Positions 31,558-41,045 of a stretch of 64,000 nt of DNA are shown piece by piece. The first letter of the stretch is position 1. Every line of letters starts with the position of its first letter. Origin of the DNA: Isochrysis galbana (lineage: Eukaryota; Haptophyta; Isochrysidales; Isochrysidaceae); NCBI GenBank assembly GCA_018136815.1, contig CM030940.1, forward strand, positions 753,418 through 817,417, given 5' to 3'. The position numbers and the translations under genes were made by a program. The notes under the pieces were generated by a model that did not search any database, was not told the origin of the DNA, and saw only the letters and a program-made list of their open reading frames with translations.

Positions 31558-32722
31558 ATGCTGCGTCTCGCGCTGCTGCTCGTGCTTAGCGAGACTTCCG
31601 ACGCAATGCCATTCACCATGCCCTGCTCCATCCCGCGCGCCAGCCCGGTCGCACTCTGCAGACGTCACCTGCTTGCCCTCTCCGCCGCTGTGGCTGGCTG
31701 GCCAGCAGTGGCGGCAGAGCTGCCGTCCACCGAGCGCCTGCTCACCGAGACGTTCAGTGAGAAGTCGCTCGGTCTGGTGCTGCGTCAGGCTGGCGATCGC
31801 ATTCAAGTCGAGAAGATTGTGCCAGGCTCGGCAGCCTCCGAGCGCGGGGTGCTCCCCCTCTCTTACGTTGATAGGCTCAATGACCAGAGGCTTGATGGCA
31901 TGCCAGTCAAAGAGGTGAGTGCCTTGCTGAAGCGTACACCGCGGCCAATCACGCTGTCATTTGATGCAACAGAATATGTGGGGATGCGACCGGATGAAGC
32001 GATGGAAAAGGCGGCTTCCTCCCAAGGCATTGAGACTGACCAGGTGCGCATAACACCTTTGGGTGGAGTGCACCCGCCAACCTTGTGTGGGTTGCAAACG
32101 CGCGAGGGCGATGTCATTGAAGTGGAGTTCACGGCGCGCGTACTTGAGCCAAAGCCAGAGATCGAGTTTGACTCGTCGGCGATGCGTAGTGGTCGGCCAT
32201 TCGCATTTCTTCTCGGCAACGGAGACGTTGTGCGGGGCTTCGAGCTTGGTTGCTTTGAGATGTGCATTGGTGATGAGAGGTTGGTAAGCAAATTGCTGGT
32301 CTCGCCATTTCACCCTAGCACACTGCCTGCAGGGCGTTTGAGTACGCGCAATGCCTGCATGTACCACGCGGACGTTTGGTTGTGATGTGAGCTCGGAATA
32401 TCTCAGCGTCAAATTGCAGTCTGAGCTGAGCATCGGCTACCCTACATCCGTCAGCTGGCATCACCAGGCCTGCGGGTGAATGCTCCAAAAGCATTCATCC
32501 GTGATGGTGCCATGCCATCCTCTCGTTGATTTTCACCCTGTGCGCCCCCTCTGATTCCAGGTCAGTTTCCCGCCCGCTCTCGGCTTTGGAAGAAGGGGAT
32601 CCAAGGCGTATGGCGTGCCTGCGAGCGCAACACTCGAGTACAAGGTAAAACTGATAAGCATCAATGGGCAAGCCGATCCGCGTGCGCGAAGAGAGCTGCT
32701 CCAGGATAAACAGCGCTTTTGA
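31558..32722 (+). CDS. PDZ-FKBP peptidyl-prolyl isomerase, plastid lumen
   Basis: Two exons (31558-32283, 32561-32722), phase-0 GT-AG intron, 295 residues. The N-terminus is layered: a hydrophobic signal-like start (MLRLALLLVLSE), a short transit-like stretch, then CRRHLLALSAAVAGWPAVAA, a twin-arginine, hydrophobic, AxA-type lumenal signal. Residues about 65-140 form a PDZ-like fold (KSLGLVLRQAGDRIQVEKI ... GSAASERG). The C-terminal FKBP domain reads EGDVIEVEFTARV ... FLLGNGDVVRGFELG ... MCIGDERL | VSFPPALGFG ... VPASATLEYKVKLI, the second part supplied by exon 2. FKBPs catalyse proline cis-trans isomerisation and chaperone folding. A lumenal location is inferred from the presequence and implies a complex plastid. 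Some canonical active-site aromatics are replaced, so catalysis may be weak. Confidence 0.85.
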
Positions 32723-33248
32723 CGGAGGTGCCATGGCGTAGAGCGTAGAGCATCCCTCCAGCCGTGTGACGTCGACGGAATCTTGCGATGTCGAGGAAAA
32801 AGCAGTGATGCGTCCGACTTGTGTAGTGCACGCATTTATGCAATGGAAAGCGGCCTCCAATTGCGGTCTCAAATCCAATTCCCGTGTCTTCACCTCATGC
32901 TGTCGTTTTCTTGGTATTTGCGCCCTCCAGCCGGCTCGCCGAGTTTCAACTTTCTGTCGCATGACTAGATGATTAAATTTCATAATATTCCCCCGCGCAT
33001 GCATTCCTGGACCCACTACTTTCACGCAAGCGTTCTACACCCCCACTCTCCCAGCCCTTTCCCCCGCCCGCCATCAAGCGACTACCCCAGGTCGCGTTCC
33101 GTCTAAAGAGGACTATGCAAATATTTTCATTTTTACACTCCGTAAAGTAGGAGTTTATTTATTCAAATCAATATAAAATGTACACGAATTTTTATAACCC
33201 CAGTCTCATGTAACGCGTTCGCTAGTCGGATGCGCATCTGACGAAATG
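32723..33248. other. Intergenic, no gene recognised
   Basis: 3' flank of the FKBP gene followed by AT-rich sequence (33110-33200). A GGTCGCGTTCCGTC stretch at 33091-33104 is shared with 11681-11694. No gene seen. Confidence 0.4.
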
Positions 33249-33920
33249 AGGTCGTTTGCCTTCATTTGGTACCCCTCGTTTCCAAATACGCGATGCGCCG
33301 CTCCCGGCACAAAAAAATCTTCTAGTATTTGAAAAAAAACTTCTTAATCATCTCGCCGCGCGCGCGACCCTGCACAGTATCTACGCAGCCTCGCCCGCTT
33401 CCCTTCCCTCCCCCTCCACCTGCCTTGCGGCTCGTCCCCTCGTGCTCTACCTAGGGGCTGGGTGCAGTGGGTCTCCAGTGGCAGACGGTGTGTACCGATT
33501 CTCGATGGCCTGTTTCTCGCCTTCCTCCTGTGCCATCGGGCTACCGGCTGTTGTGTGTTTGCTCCTTGTGCTGCTAGGTGTCAATCTTCTAGTATTTGAG
33601 CAAAGAAAGGCACCCACCTCACTCGGAATTAACTCCCCACCTCCAAGAATTGTTAGAAGGTGTCGATTTGGGTTCAGCTTCCCAAGTAAAGATTGAAAAC
33701 AAAAAAAAGGCCGCTTATCGATTCGGGTTCGGCTCCCGTAAAGATTGAAACCACAAGGCCCAGTAACATCAAATACAAAAAAGCTCGGCCCTAGGACACC
33801 GGGTCGAGCTCACCATGAGGGCGCTCCTGCCGAGCGAGTCCACCGCGGCAGGGGGCGTACATCTCATGCGAGCGTCTCCACGGGGTGCTCTTCAAGCAGC
33901 GCCATCACGCGCGATTGGTC
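33249..33920 (+). repeat. Dispersed repeat R1, copy 2, interrupted
   Basis: R1 sequence at 33249-33332 resumes at 33583 and runs to about 33920. It lacks most of the internal coding region present in copy 1 (roughly 6745-7235). The gap at 33333-33582 is filled by a retroelement insertion. Several frame-disrupting differences make any R1 protein here unlikely. Confidence 0.85.
33333..33582 (-). mobile_element. 250-bp LINE tail insertion with 17-bp TSD
   Basis: Flanked by the perfect 17-bp direct repeat AATCTTCTAGTATTTGA (33316-33332 and 33583-33599). Copy 1 of R1 has a single, slightly diverged version at 6726-6742, i.e. the unoccupied site. On the minus strand the insert matches the 3' UTR and tail of the LINE copy at 34950-35213 (GGCACAGGAGGAAGG, AGAGCACGAGGGG, GCCGCAAGGC) and ends AAGAAG plus a T-run. 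This is a 5'-truncated, target-primed insertion. Confidence 0.85.
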
Positions 33921-34097
33921 TCCCCGCTGGCAGGCACCCAAGCGGTCCTCGGCTGGAGACGACGCACGAGGGACCTTCACTGAAGAAAAAACTTCGGACC
34001 AGCACCTTCCCAGTTGGAAAATTTTTTTATTGACGCCGCCCGGGGGGGACATTCGCCCATAATTTTTTTATCGATGATAATGGAAGTGCGAGTAGCC

Positions 34098-34256
34098 ATG
34101 CCACCAAAGGGAAAAATGAAACCCCCGACCCCTGCAGATCCAAAACTGCAACGCCAATTTGACCTCAAAAAACCAGCATCAGTTACCAATAAAGAATTCC
34201 AGAACCGAGTGGCACGCTCTGAGCAGCTAGCCCGGAAAGTCATCCACCCCGCCTAA
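34098..34256 (+). CDS. Small basic hypothetical ORF beside R1
   Basis: 52 residues, MPPKGKMKPPTPADPK ... basic, rich in Lys/Arg and Pro. AT-richer than host genes. It lies just past R1 copy 2 and before LINE coding remains. Family not recognised; it may be part of either element. Confidence 0.25.
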   Translation: MPPKGKMKPPTPADPKLQRQFDLKKPASVTNKEFQNRVARSEQLARKVIHPA

Positions 34257-34259
34257 AAT

Positions 34260-35213
34260 GAGTACTAGTGCGTGCCCCCCTCGATGAAAAGAAAACGCGC
34301 GCACTTCCATCTGCCTCCTCGTCACGCATGACGTGGCACCAAAAACAGATTCGCGACGGGCACAACGAACGACAAATGCAGGATGTGCAACCAACATCAA
34401 GAGGACTCATGCCACCTAGCGTGGTGCCCCGCGACGGAGAAAATCTTCGACACCTTAGATGCGATCGCTAACTACGCCCCGAGACCGAACAGGTCCCACG
34501 GGCAGAAAACGAAAGACAGGCTATTCGCATACCCAGACGAGACCACCCCTGACAGCTTGAAAACCCTCTACATCATAGCCTGGAAATACATAATACGAGA
34601 CTTCTACAGAGTAGAGTTCGAATCATATGAATACCACTATATACCGGTCCTAGAAGCCACGATGATAAGATTCACCACCCTGGTGAGGGGCCATACCCCG
34701 TCCAAAGCTTGTCGCCCAATGCGCACTCGCACGGCGGCCCAGGGGAGAAAACCTAAAATAAAAAGGCCAGCGGAGCTCAGCGCTCCCATCTTCACAGAGG
34801 ACGACAAGGGAAAACTAAAAATGAGCGACAACCTCGGCCTAGTGGCGGAAGCAATCGGCCTCGCCGAGAAGCTCGCCTGAGGTCGAGGCACCCCCCCCCC
34901 CCCCCCCCCGGGAAAACCACTCACGAAAAACGTAACAACCCACGAGCATGCGGTACCCCAGCAACGGCGCAACACCTGCAGCACAACAGCAAGAAACCGG
35001 CCACCCAGAGGCACAGGAGGAAGGAGAGAACAGACCACTGAGGGCCGGTGCACCCCGCCCGACCCAACCCCCCCCACAACCTGGGCCCCTAAGTAGAGCA
35101 CGAGGGGAGTTGCCGCAAGGCGGGAAGTGAGAGAGAGGAAGGGATCTGGGCGTGGCTACAATAGACAACGTCGTAGCCGCGCGCGTGGCGAGAATATTAA
35201 AAGGTTTTTTTTC
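34260..35213 (+). mobile_element. 3' part of non-LTR retrotransposon (LINE)
   Basis: The frame ending at 34880 has a C-terminal zinc-knuckle-like pattern (CRMCNQHQEDSCHLAWCP; the first Cys is just upstream of the ORF's start), typical of LINE ORF2 ends, followed by about 130 residues with AWKYIIRDFYRVEFE. After the stop comes a C-run (34891-34910) and a 3' UTR that ends in a GCCGCGCGCGTGGCGAG, AATATTAAAAGG and T-run terminus at 35213. Upstream RT and endonuclease domains are missing, so the copy is 5'-truncated. Its tail is the reference for at least seven tail fragments in this window. Confidence 0.65.
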
Positions 35214-35614
35214 CCTCTTCAGGTCCCCAGGTTGTCAGAGGCCAAGGCTCATCTCACTCTTGGAGATTGCCTGCGAGGGCGCGCCGGCAGGTAGCGCGGA
35301 ATGCGGTTCTTGCGGGGAGCTCATGGAGCTTTCCTCGGGAGTGACTACGGGCATGGGAAGGCGAGGATACGGGGAGACGGGAGGGAAGGGCGATGACGGG
35401 CGGCGAGGGTAGAATATACCTGACTAGCGATAGGTGTGTAGCCCTGAATTCCCTGAACCTTCAGATTTTTTTTAGAACAACACGACAAACTTACCTTTCA
35501 CTACGAAAGGGAGCTCAGGTGCTCGGAACGATGCCTCCTCCCCCCCCCCCCAATCCCATTCTTCCCTAACTCTTTCTTCCGTCACTTTCCATCAACTGCC
35601 CTAAATAAATCGAG
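35214..35614. other. Intergenic between LINE tails
   Basis: GC-rich then mixed sequence with a C-run at 35541-35551. No gene or repeat pair was recognised. Confidence 0.4.
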
Positions 35615-35745
35615 ATCGAGCACGAGACGAGGGGATATGCCGCAAGGCGGGGTGGAGAGACGAGAGGGAGGAGGGGGCTAGTGACCCAGATAGCGTTCAC
35701 GGCCGCGCGTATGGCATGATCATTGACTATTGAGAATTTTTTGGA
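35615..35745 (+). repeat. LINE 3'-tail module, diverged
   Basis: GAGCACGAGACGAGGGG, ATGCCGCAAGGCGGG, GGCCGCGCGTATGGC and a T-run end. A weaker copy of the tail at 35090-35213, about 400 nt downstream of it. Confidence 0.55.
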
Positions 35746-35955
35746 TTAGAGCATGTCAAGAGTTAAGAGAGGTGTGGGTGTGGGGCTGTGGTGCATGTTG
35801 CAAGTTGTACGTTCAGTCACTTACAAGAACACCGGAGCTTAAAAGTGACGCATGTTCCACCCGCATGCGCGACACGATCGTCATACCTAGCCTCACGAAA
35901 GACCATGTCGCCCTCTTACACACTCCCAGCTCCAAAGCCCCTCACGTGAGAGCTA

Positions 35956-36924
35956 CTATTCGCCTTCGGGCGACTTTGGTCTTGGCTGTGTCTTCACTGG
36001 CGATGTAGCATTCGGGTTGCGAGCAGTGAGGTCAACGTGCGGCGGGTGCTCATGAGGCCTTATCACGTCACCCGGCTCCAGGCCGGCAAGATAACCACGC
36101 TTCTCCCGGTCCATGTATTTCAACATCAGCTTGGGCGGTGGCAGCGCTGGGCGCGGAAGCAAGCGGCCCTTGCGTAGGAAATTTTCCGGCTTGAGCAAGG
36201 CGCGGAGCGCAAGCTGAGAATAGTAAACGGTTGTCACGGACCCTCCCGCCGCCTCGATCGCCTCGATGGCTGGCTGAGAAGCAATCTGGGCCTCGATGTG
36301 TATCGGTATCTCGAGCGCAGAGGCGCCGCGACCAAGCAGTTTGAGTCCCGAATGACGAGTGCGCAGAGTCACCAGCTTCGCATCAAAGAAGTGTTTTACA
36401 GTGAGCGGCTTCTCGGCAGTCGGCGTCGGGAGCCTGCCAGTCAAAATCCATGATTGGACACCGAACAGATTGACGTGGACATACTCCTTCTTTGGACGAT
36501 GGAAGCCACGCTTCGGGATACGGGCAATCATCGACGTCTGCCCACCCGATTGCTTCAAGAAGCCGTGGTTGCCAGCTCGGGCACGCTTCCCTTTCATACC
36601 ACGCCCACTCTTGCGCCCGCGCCCTGACCCAATCCCACGTCCCACACGCGTCTTTTTCAGCCTCGCGCCGTAGTTGTCGCGTATTTTCGTCAGCGAGAGC
36701 GGCCCCATCTCGGTAGGTGGCACGTAGTCAGGCAGCGGCTGCATCAGCTCGACCTGAGCGAGTACTTGGGGAGAGCCATGGAGGTGTGCCGTGTGCTGGC
36801 GTATGCTCGGTAGCGCAAGCAGTCCAATCCGGCATACCCGCGTGGGCAGGCTCGGCGCCGCCGCTAGCGGGCGACCGAGCCGGAGGAGGGAGCGCAAAAG
36901 CAGCGGCGCGGCAGCGCGCGACAT
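35956..36924 (-). CDS. Mitochondrial ribosomal protein uL15
   Basis: 322 residues from the ATG at 36924, no intron. The N-terminus (MSRAAAPLLLRSLLRLGRP) is Arg/Leu/Ala-rich with no acidic residues, a typical mitochondrial presequence. The conserved uL15 glycine/arginine segment is clear: TRVGRGIGSGRGRKSGRGMK, then KRARAGNHGFLKQSGGQTSM and IPKRGFHRPKKEYVHVNL. The C-terminal uL15 fold follows (AGGSVTTVYYSQLALRALL), then a species-specific Pro/Lys tail. The protein sits in the large subunit near the peptidyl-transferase side. Length suits mitochondrial uL15 (bacterial forms are about 145). The frame is open upstream to 37056 without a better ATG. Its promoter region carries the foldback element at 37010-37203. 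Confidence 0.93.
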   Translation of the reverse strand: MSRAAAPLLLRSLLRLGRPLAAAPSLPTRVCRIGLLALPSIRQHTAHLHGSPQVLAQVELMQPLPDYVPPTEMGPLSLTKIRDNYGARLKKTRVGRGIGSGRGRKSGRGMKGKRARAGNHGFLKQSGGQTSMIARIPKRGFHRPKKEYVHVNLFGVQSWILTGRLPTPTAEKPLTVKHFFDAKLVTLRTRHSGLKLLGRGASALEIPIHIEAQIASQPAIEAIEAAGGSVTTVYYSQLALRALLKPENFLRKGRLLPRPALPPPKLMLKYMDREKRGYLAGLEPGDVIRPHEHPPHVDLTARNPNATSPVKTQPRPKSPEGE

Positions 36925-37009
36925 CGTCGTCGGCGGCCTGGCCCCTCGCCAAGAGGTACAGATACCCGAGGGGGGGGGGGGTTCATAAAACTTAGGTTGG
37001 TTCTTTGAT

Positions 37010-37203
37010 ACATGCGAAACACAGGAACAGTGTTTTTTTTCGGAGGCCCAAAACATATGTTTTTCGTTGTTTTATTTCGGGCGGCCCCCCTACCCGGCAC
37101 ATTTGTTTTTTTACACTGTTTTTCTCTGTTTTTTTTGACGGCAAAAAACATACTGTTTTTGCTGTTTTATTTCTAAGTTTGACTGTGTTTGTGTTTCACA
37201 TGT
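37010..37203. mobile_element. 194-bp foldback/MITE-like element
   Basis: Terminal inverted repeats: left ACATGCGAAACACAGGAACAG, whose right partner read from the other strand is ACATGTGAAACACAAACACAG. The interior is rich in TGTTTT/AAAACA motifs and has no ORF. Similar AAACACGG motifs occur at 19985-20045. It lies 86 nt upstream of the uL15m ATG. No target duplication is clear. Confidence 0.6.
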
Positions 37204-37428
37204 AGGGTGGCGGCCGCGCTGGCTGCCCACCTGCCCGCCTCTGCAGGCCTTCGCTCCATGTATGGGGCATGGGAGTTCGGTGACCCGTGGGGGGTGGAGG
37301 CCCAGGGAGTGGCTGGGTGGGATGGCGCGGCTGAAGCGGCACTCTATGACTCCCCGTCTGCGCTGCGCGCTGCGCTGCACATGATACGTGATACGTGATC
37401 TAAGATATCTGCGTTCAGTTAGCAGTTA

Positions 37429-37690
37429 GCATTTAGCCCGGTCACTCACTGTGAGGGTGCGGAGGGCACCAGCTACAATTGGTAAATGAAGGGCTAAATA
37501 AGCTCCCTATGGATTCCGGTAGTATGGATCAGAAAAAAATGGAAAATGGGGAGTTCTCCGGCGAAATTTTCGAAAAATACCGAATTTCAGGCCTTCGAAG
37601 ACGGTGCACGAAGTACAGTGAGGCCCTTCATGCGAGGCACAAACAGAATGACGAGGAATTTTGTTACACCGACTCATTGGGCCCATAAGG
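37429..37690 (+). repeat. Dispersed repeat R2, intact copy
   Basis: Starts TTAGCCCGGTCACTCACTG, contains GGAGGGCACCAGCT, GGTAAATGAAGGGCTAAATA, CGAAATTTTCGAAAA and CCGACTCA(T/C)TGGG. A second copy runs from 43838 but is split by the hAT-type element at 43966-44818; this copy shows the unoccupied site near 37528-37545. Confidence 0.85.
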
Positions 37691-37948
37691 CCTCGTTCTA
37701 TGCACACTGGACCATAAATAAGTAAGTGTTGTGTTCAGACCTTTGGCCTTTGGGGAAGCCTTTGGTCATGAATCATGAATGCTTCGCGGCATGGGCACGA
37801 GCATTCATCGTTACGTCCTGTCTCCTACGTCCGTCGTGGTCGCGCAAGGCGAGCCGATCCGGATTCTCCCTGGGCTCAAGTTCGGGTTCGCCGACTTTCG
37901 TCTCAAAAATCGAGGATTTGGATTTGAGTTTTATTTTTGCCCTCAGCC

Positions 37949-38088
37949 AACATGTTCAGGTCAGATGTGAACATGTTCAGATGTGAACATGTTCAGGTCG
38001 GATGTGAACATGTTCAGATGTGAACATGTTCAGGTCAGATGTGAACATGTTCAGAATGTGAACATGTTCAGATGTGAACATGTTCGGG
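37949..38088. repeat. Tandem array of palindromic GAACATGTTC
   Basis: Seven copies of the perfect 10-bp palindrome GAACATGTTC plus one partial, spaced alternately about 16 and 22 nt apart by AGATGT and AGGTC(A/G)GATGT linkers. The palindrome resembles nuclear-receptor half-site pairs, but no such use is claimed. It abuts the inverted element at 38100. Confidence 0.9.
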
Positions 38089-38099
38089 TCAGATGTGTC

Positions 38100-38447
38100 A
38101 ACTAACTTTATTTATAGTTGGTCGCCATGGAGCGCGCCGCCGCTCCCCACCTCTCCTTCGGGCCCCCCGCCGCGGGCGCCCCCCCAGTACCCATGGAGCT
38201 GTCGCTTCGATTGTCCCCAGAAGCACGTAAAGAAACGAGGGGAGATAGCAGTCCTCCCCCCAATGCACGCACCGACCCTGGGCACCGCGCACCCCAGCAC
38301 GCGCCCTCTCCTCGAGGCCACGCTGGGGGGAAACCCCTCTCGGGTAAAAACAACGCAAGGGGGGGTGGGGGGGGCACTCGTGAAATAGGAGCCCAGAAGC
38401 GCTAATGGGCGCGTCGGCGCGCTCCATGGCGACCAAGTATAAACTTA
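38100..38447. mobile_element. Element with LINE-type 5' ends in inverted orientation
   Basis: Both ends carry the same box, facing inward: AACTAACTTTATTTATAG then TTGGTCGCCATGGAGCGCG on the left, and on the right the reverse complement of AACTAAGTTTATACTTGG followed by TCGCCATGGAGCGCGCC. The box equals the promoter plus ATG-Glu-Arg-Ala start of the ORF1-bearing elements. The interior (38255-38395) matches the repeat at 4465-4610. About 348 bp. Confidence 0.65.
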
Positions 38448-39002
38448 GTTGCCGAACGAAAGAGGAGTCTAAGTCTCTAACGATTGTCGATTCGCGAATG
38501 CGACATGTTTGTGTAAGGCTAGTGGCAGGAGCTAACGCTCATTGAATAATTAAATGAAGAGGGCGTTGGCGTGTTTGGTATCGCACCGTTTTGTCAGTGT
38601 TCCTGTTAGGCATAGGCAGTAGCCGGTATGCGGTATGATCACGAGTTTTTATTCTACTGCTACTACTACTATTGCACATGGAAATGAGTTTTCCCGAAAT
38701 GTATGCGTATGCACATGTACGAACGGCGTACCGAACGCCCGCCCCGCCTGTCGTCACTCGCGAGGAGCGCTGTACGCCGTTGACAGGAACCGAAAATGGC
38801 CACAACATCATCTAGCATGCACCTGCACCCGCAATGCAGCAGTGCAGCGTGTAGCCATCACCTCCGGCCTCCCTGCAGGGTTAAAAATGGACTTACCGCA
38901 CACGCCATTCCATAACTACCACCGTTGTGTGCAATGTCATCACAGGCCACTACATCTCGCGCCTGCGACAGAAGAGCAAGTGGCTTGATCCTCAACCGCT
39001 CA
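38448..39002. other. Intergenic, no gene recognised
   Basis: Mixed-composition 3' flank of the UBA gene. It holds a short CTGCTACTACTACTA run near 38656. No coding signal. Confidence 0.4.
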
Positions 39003-40744
39003 TCACTGCTGCTTCGACGATCTAGATACGGCCCGTTGAGGGGCCCCTGCTTCTAAACGTGCTGAGAGAGTGGAGAGGAGACGGTCAACCTGAGCCGGCA
39101 ACGGCCCCTCAGACATGATGCCCATCATCTCATTTGCTTTCTTCACAGCGGCAGCCATGGACAGTGAAGGATCGAGGTTAAGCCGCGTTTGCACTTGCTC
39201 GAGCTTCTGCTTCAAGGTAAGCCCATTCTCTCCAGGAGCGCAAGACGGTCTAGCTCCTACCTGGACTCCGTTGCCCGGCAGCTCAGAGGGCGATACTTGC
39301 AAACCTCGCCCAACGTTGGAAGACGACGCTGTTGCTGAAACCTCAGCCGTCGAATGGACGGATGCACGCGCTTCACATGTGCGAGACCCTCGCGCGATCG
39401 ATTGTGGAGAAGCTGTTGCTGCAGCTGCGCGCGCCGGCAAGCCCGGCGGCTTCTCTCCGGGCTTCCTCATAAGCAGCCGCGTTGGTTGCACCGCAGGCAG
39501 CGGCGGCACCTCCACGATGGGTTCGTCAGCAGCTGAGGATGCACCAAGCCCTGAAAAGCCGCCTCCACCCTGTCGCCAATTACCATCGACGTTGGAAGAG
39601 CTGCTCCCAACCCAACGACCAGTGTTCGCGCCCCAATCGGTGCGCCCGCCTCCGCAGCTGTCAGCGCCACCAGCAGACCTCCACCCGTGCAATGACAGGG
39701 GGCGGTCATCATCGGGAGTCGCAGCTACCGAGCGCACGCCGAAGCTGTTGCCAATCTCCTGCTGCAGCGACTCCGTCTCTGCTCGCGACGCGCGTAGCTC
39801 CGCCTCTGCAGCTGCCACATCTCCTCCGACGGCCAAGAGCGCGGCGGCGGCGCGTTTCCTAGGGAAGCCAAGCCCTGTCAGCATCGCCAGTGCTCGGCGA
39901 GCCTCCTCAGAGCCCTCCTGGTAGGGGGAGGGGTTCAGGCAATCAGCATTCACGCGCGCTAAGCTCACGGGACTGCGCTGGACCGAACAATGTGAATGAC
40001 TTCCAGTACACGAGGAATGTCTTCACAAAAGATGTCGATGTGTGGGGCCATGGGGTCCTATTTCACCGACAATTCCAGAGGATGGAGCGTTCTCACCTGT
40101 TGTGCCTGGATGAGTCGCAGGTCCACTACCCCGCTGGCCCCATTGCTACTACCCCCTCCTCTCACAGTCTGTGAGGAACTTGCGCCCCCGGCCACGGCTC
40201 CACCAGACGCCGTTGGGGCCTGGCTCGAAGATACCCCCCAAGCAGATCGAGAAGGCGCCGGGGCCGGAACACACGCCGGCGGCGATTTGATTTCGGGTCG
40301 CCGGCGCCACTCTGGGATCTCAGAGCTACTAGCACCTCCGCCACTCCCAACCGACGGTGCGTGCGCTCTGCGAGTCGGGTCTTGCTGCCACTGTGGCTGC
40401 TCTGCGTGTGTCCGGCTCTGCGGCGACTGGCACTGCCTGTTCTCCTCGGCGGCTGGTCCGGTGGGTCGTCGCTTGCGCAATTCGTCGAGCGCCGGGAAGG
40501 CCTCCGCCGTCGCCGCCATGTTGCGCTCGCGCAGCAGCGCTTCAGCCTTGGCCGCCTCGTCCGCCTCCATCGCCGCGCGGTTGGCGGCCTCTTGCGCTTC
40601 GGCCGCACGCGCAGCAGCTTCTCTCACGTGCCTGGCGGCAGCAAGTGCCTCCTGCGCCGCGGCGAGAGCCTCCGCCGCTGCGCACGCCTCTTCCTCCTCC
40701 GTGGGCGCTCCCGACGCGTTTGCAGCCGGCGGCGTCGGAGCCAT
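39003..40744 (-). CDS. UBA-domain protein with N-terminal coiled coil
   Basis: Two exons (40744-40097 and 39917-39003), phase-0 GT-AG intron of 179 nt, 520 residues. Residues about 15-75 are an Ala/Glu/Arg-rich helix (EEEEACAAAEALAAAQEALAA ...), probably coiled coil. A Ser/Gly/Pro-rich linker follows. Right after the splice is a UBA-type three-helix domain (about 220-258): SEEARRALAMLTGLGFPRKR then AAAALLAVGGDVAAAEAEL, with the MxGF-like loop and hydrophobic helix 3 that contact ubiquitin. The remainder is disordered Ser/Ala-rich sequence ending in a predicted helix (LTLKQKLEQVQTRLNL). A ubiquitin-binding adaptor role is inferred from the UBA only. The upstream frame is Pro-rich noncoding sequence. 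Confidence 0.75.
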
Positions 40745-40796
40745 CGGAAAGTGGAAGAGGAAGACCGGAGGACCTCTCCTTGCCTCCGCTCGCGCC

Positions 40797-40905
40797 TCCG
40801 GGGGGGGGGGAGGGAGGCGAGAAGGGGGCGGGAGGGGGCGGCGAGAAGGGGGGCAGAGGCGGGGGGGCGGGGGGGGGGCGGGGGGCGGGGGGGCGCGTAT
40901 TATAT
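40797..40905. repeat. G-rich tract upstream of UBA gene
   Basis: Plus-strand G-runs (GGGGGGGGGG, GGGGGGCGGGGG and others) with short spacers, so the coding strand is C-rich just upstream of the UBA gene ATG. It has G-quadruplex potential on the non-coding strand. Confidence 0.75.
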
Positions 40906-41045
40906 TAGAGGGGAGGAGAGTAGGAGTCTTCCGGGGAGAGGTCGACGGACCGACCAACCCACCCACCCACGGGTAGAGCTCTAGAGTACATGCCTTACAA
41001 CTAGTACTCTAGACTCATCTAGACTCTATGGGCTCACCCAGGAGT

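Noticed and set aside
33455-33475. GGCTGGGTGCAGTGG-like sequence reminiscent of an Alu/7SL start
   Set aside because: It lies inside the LINE-tail insertion, on the opposite strand to the insert's sense strand, and is matched only over about 15 nt; a chance resemblance.
37949-38088. CRISPR array
   Set aside because: Units are short palindromes with near-identical spacers in a eukaryotic sequence; a tandem minisatellite.
40361-40984. Two plus-strand frames opposite the UBA gene (about 180-210 residues)
   Set aside because: They read the GC-rich antisense and G-run promoter; Arg/Ala/Gly composition without domains.
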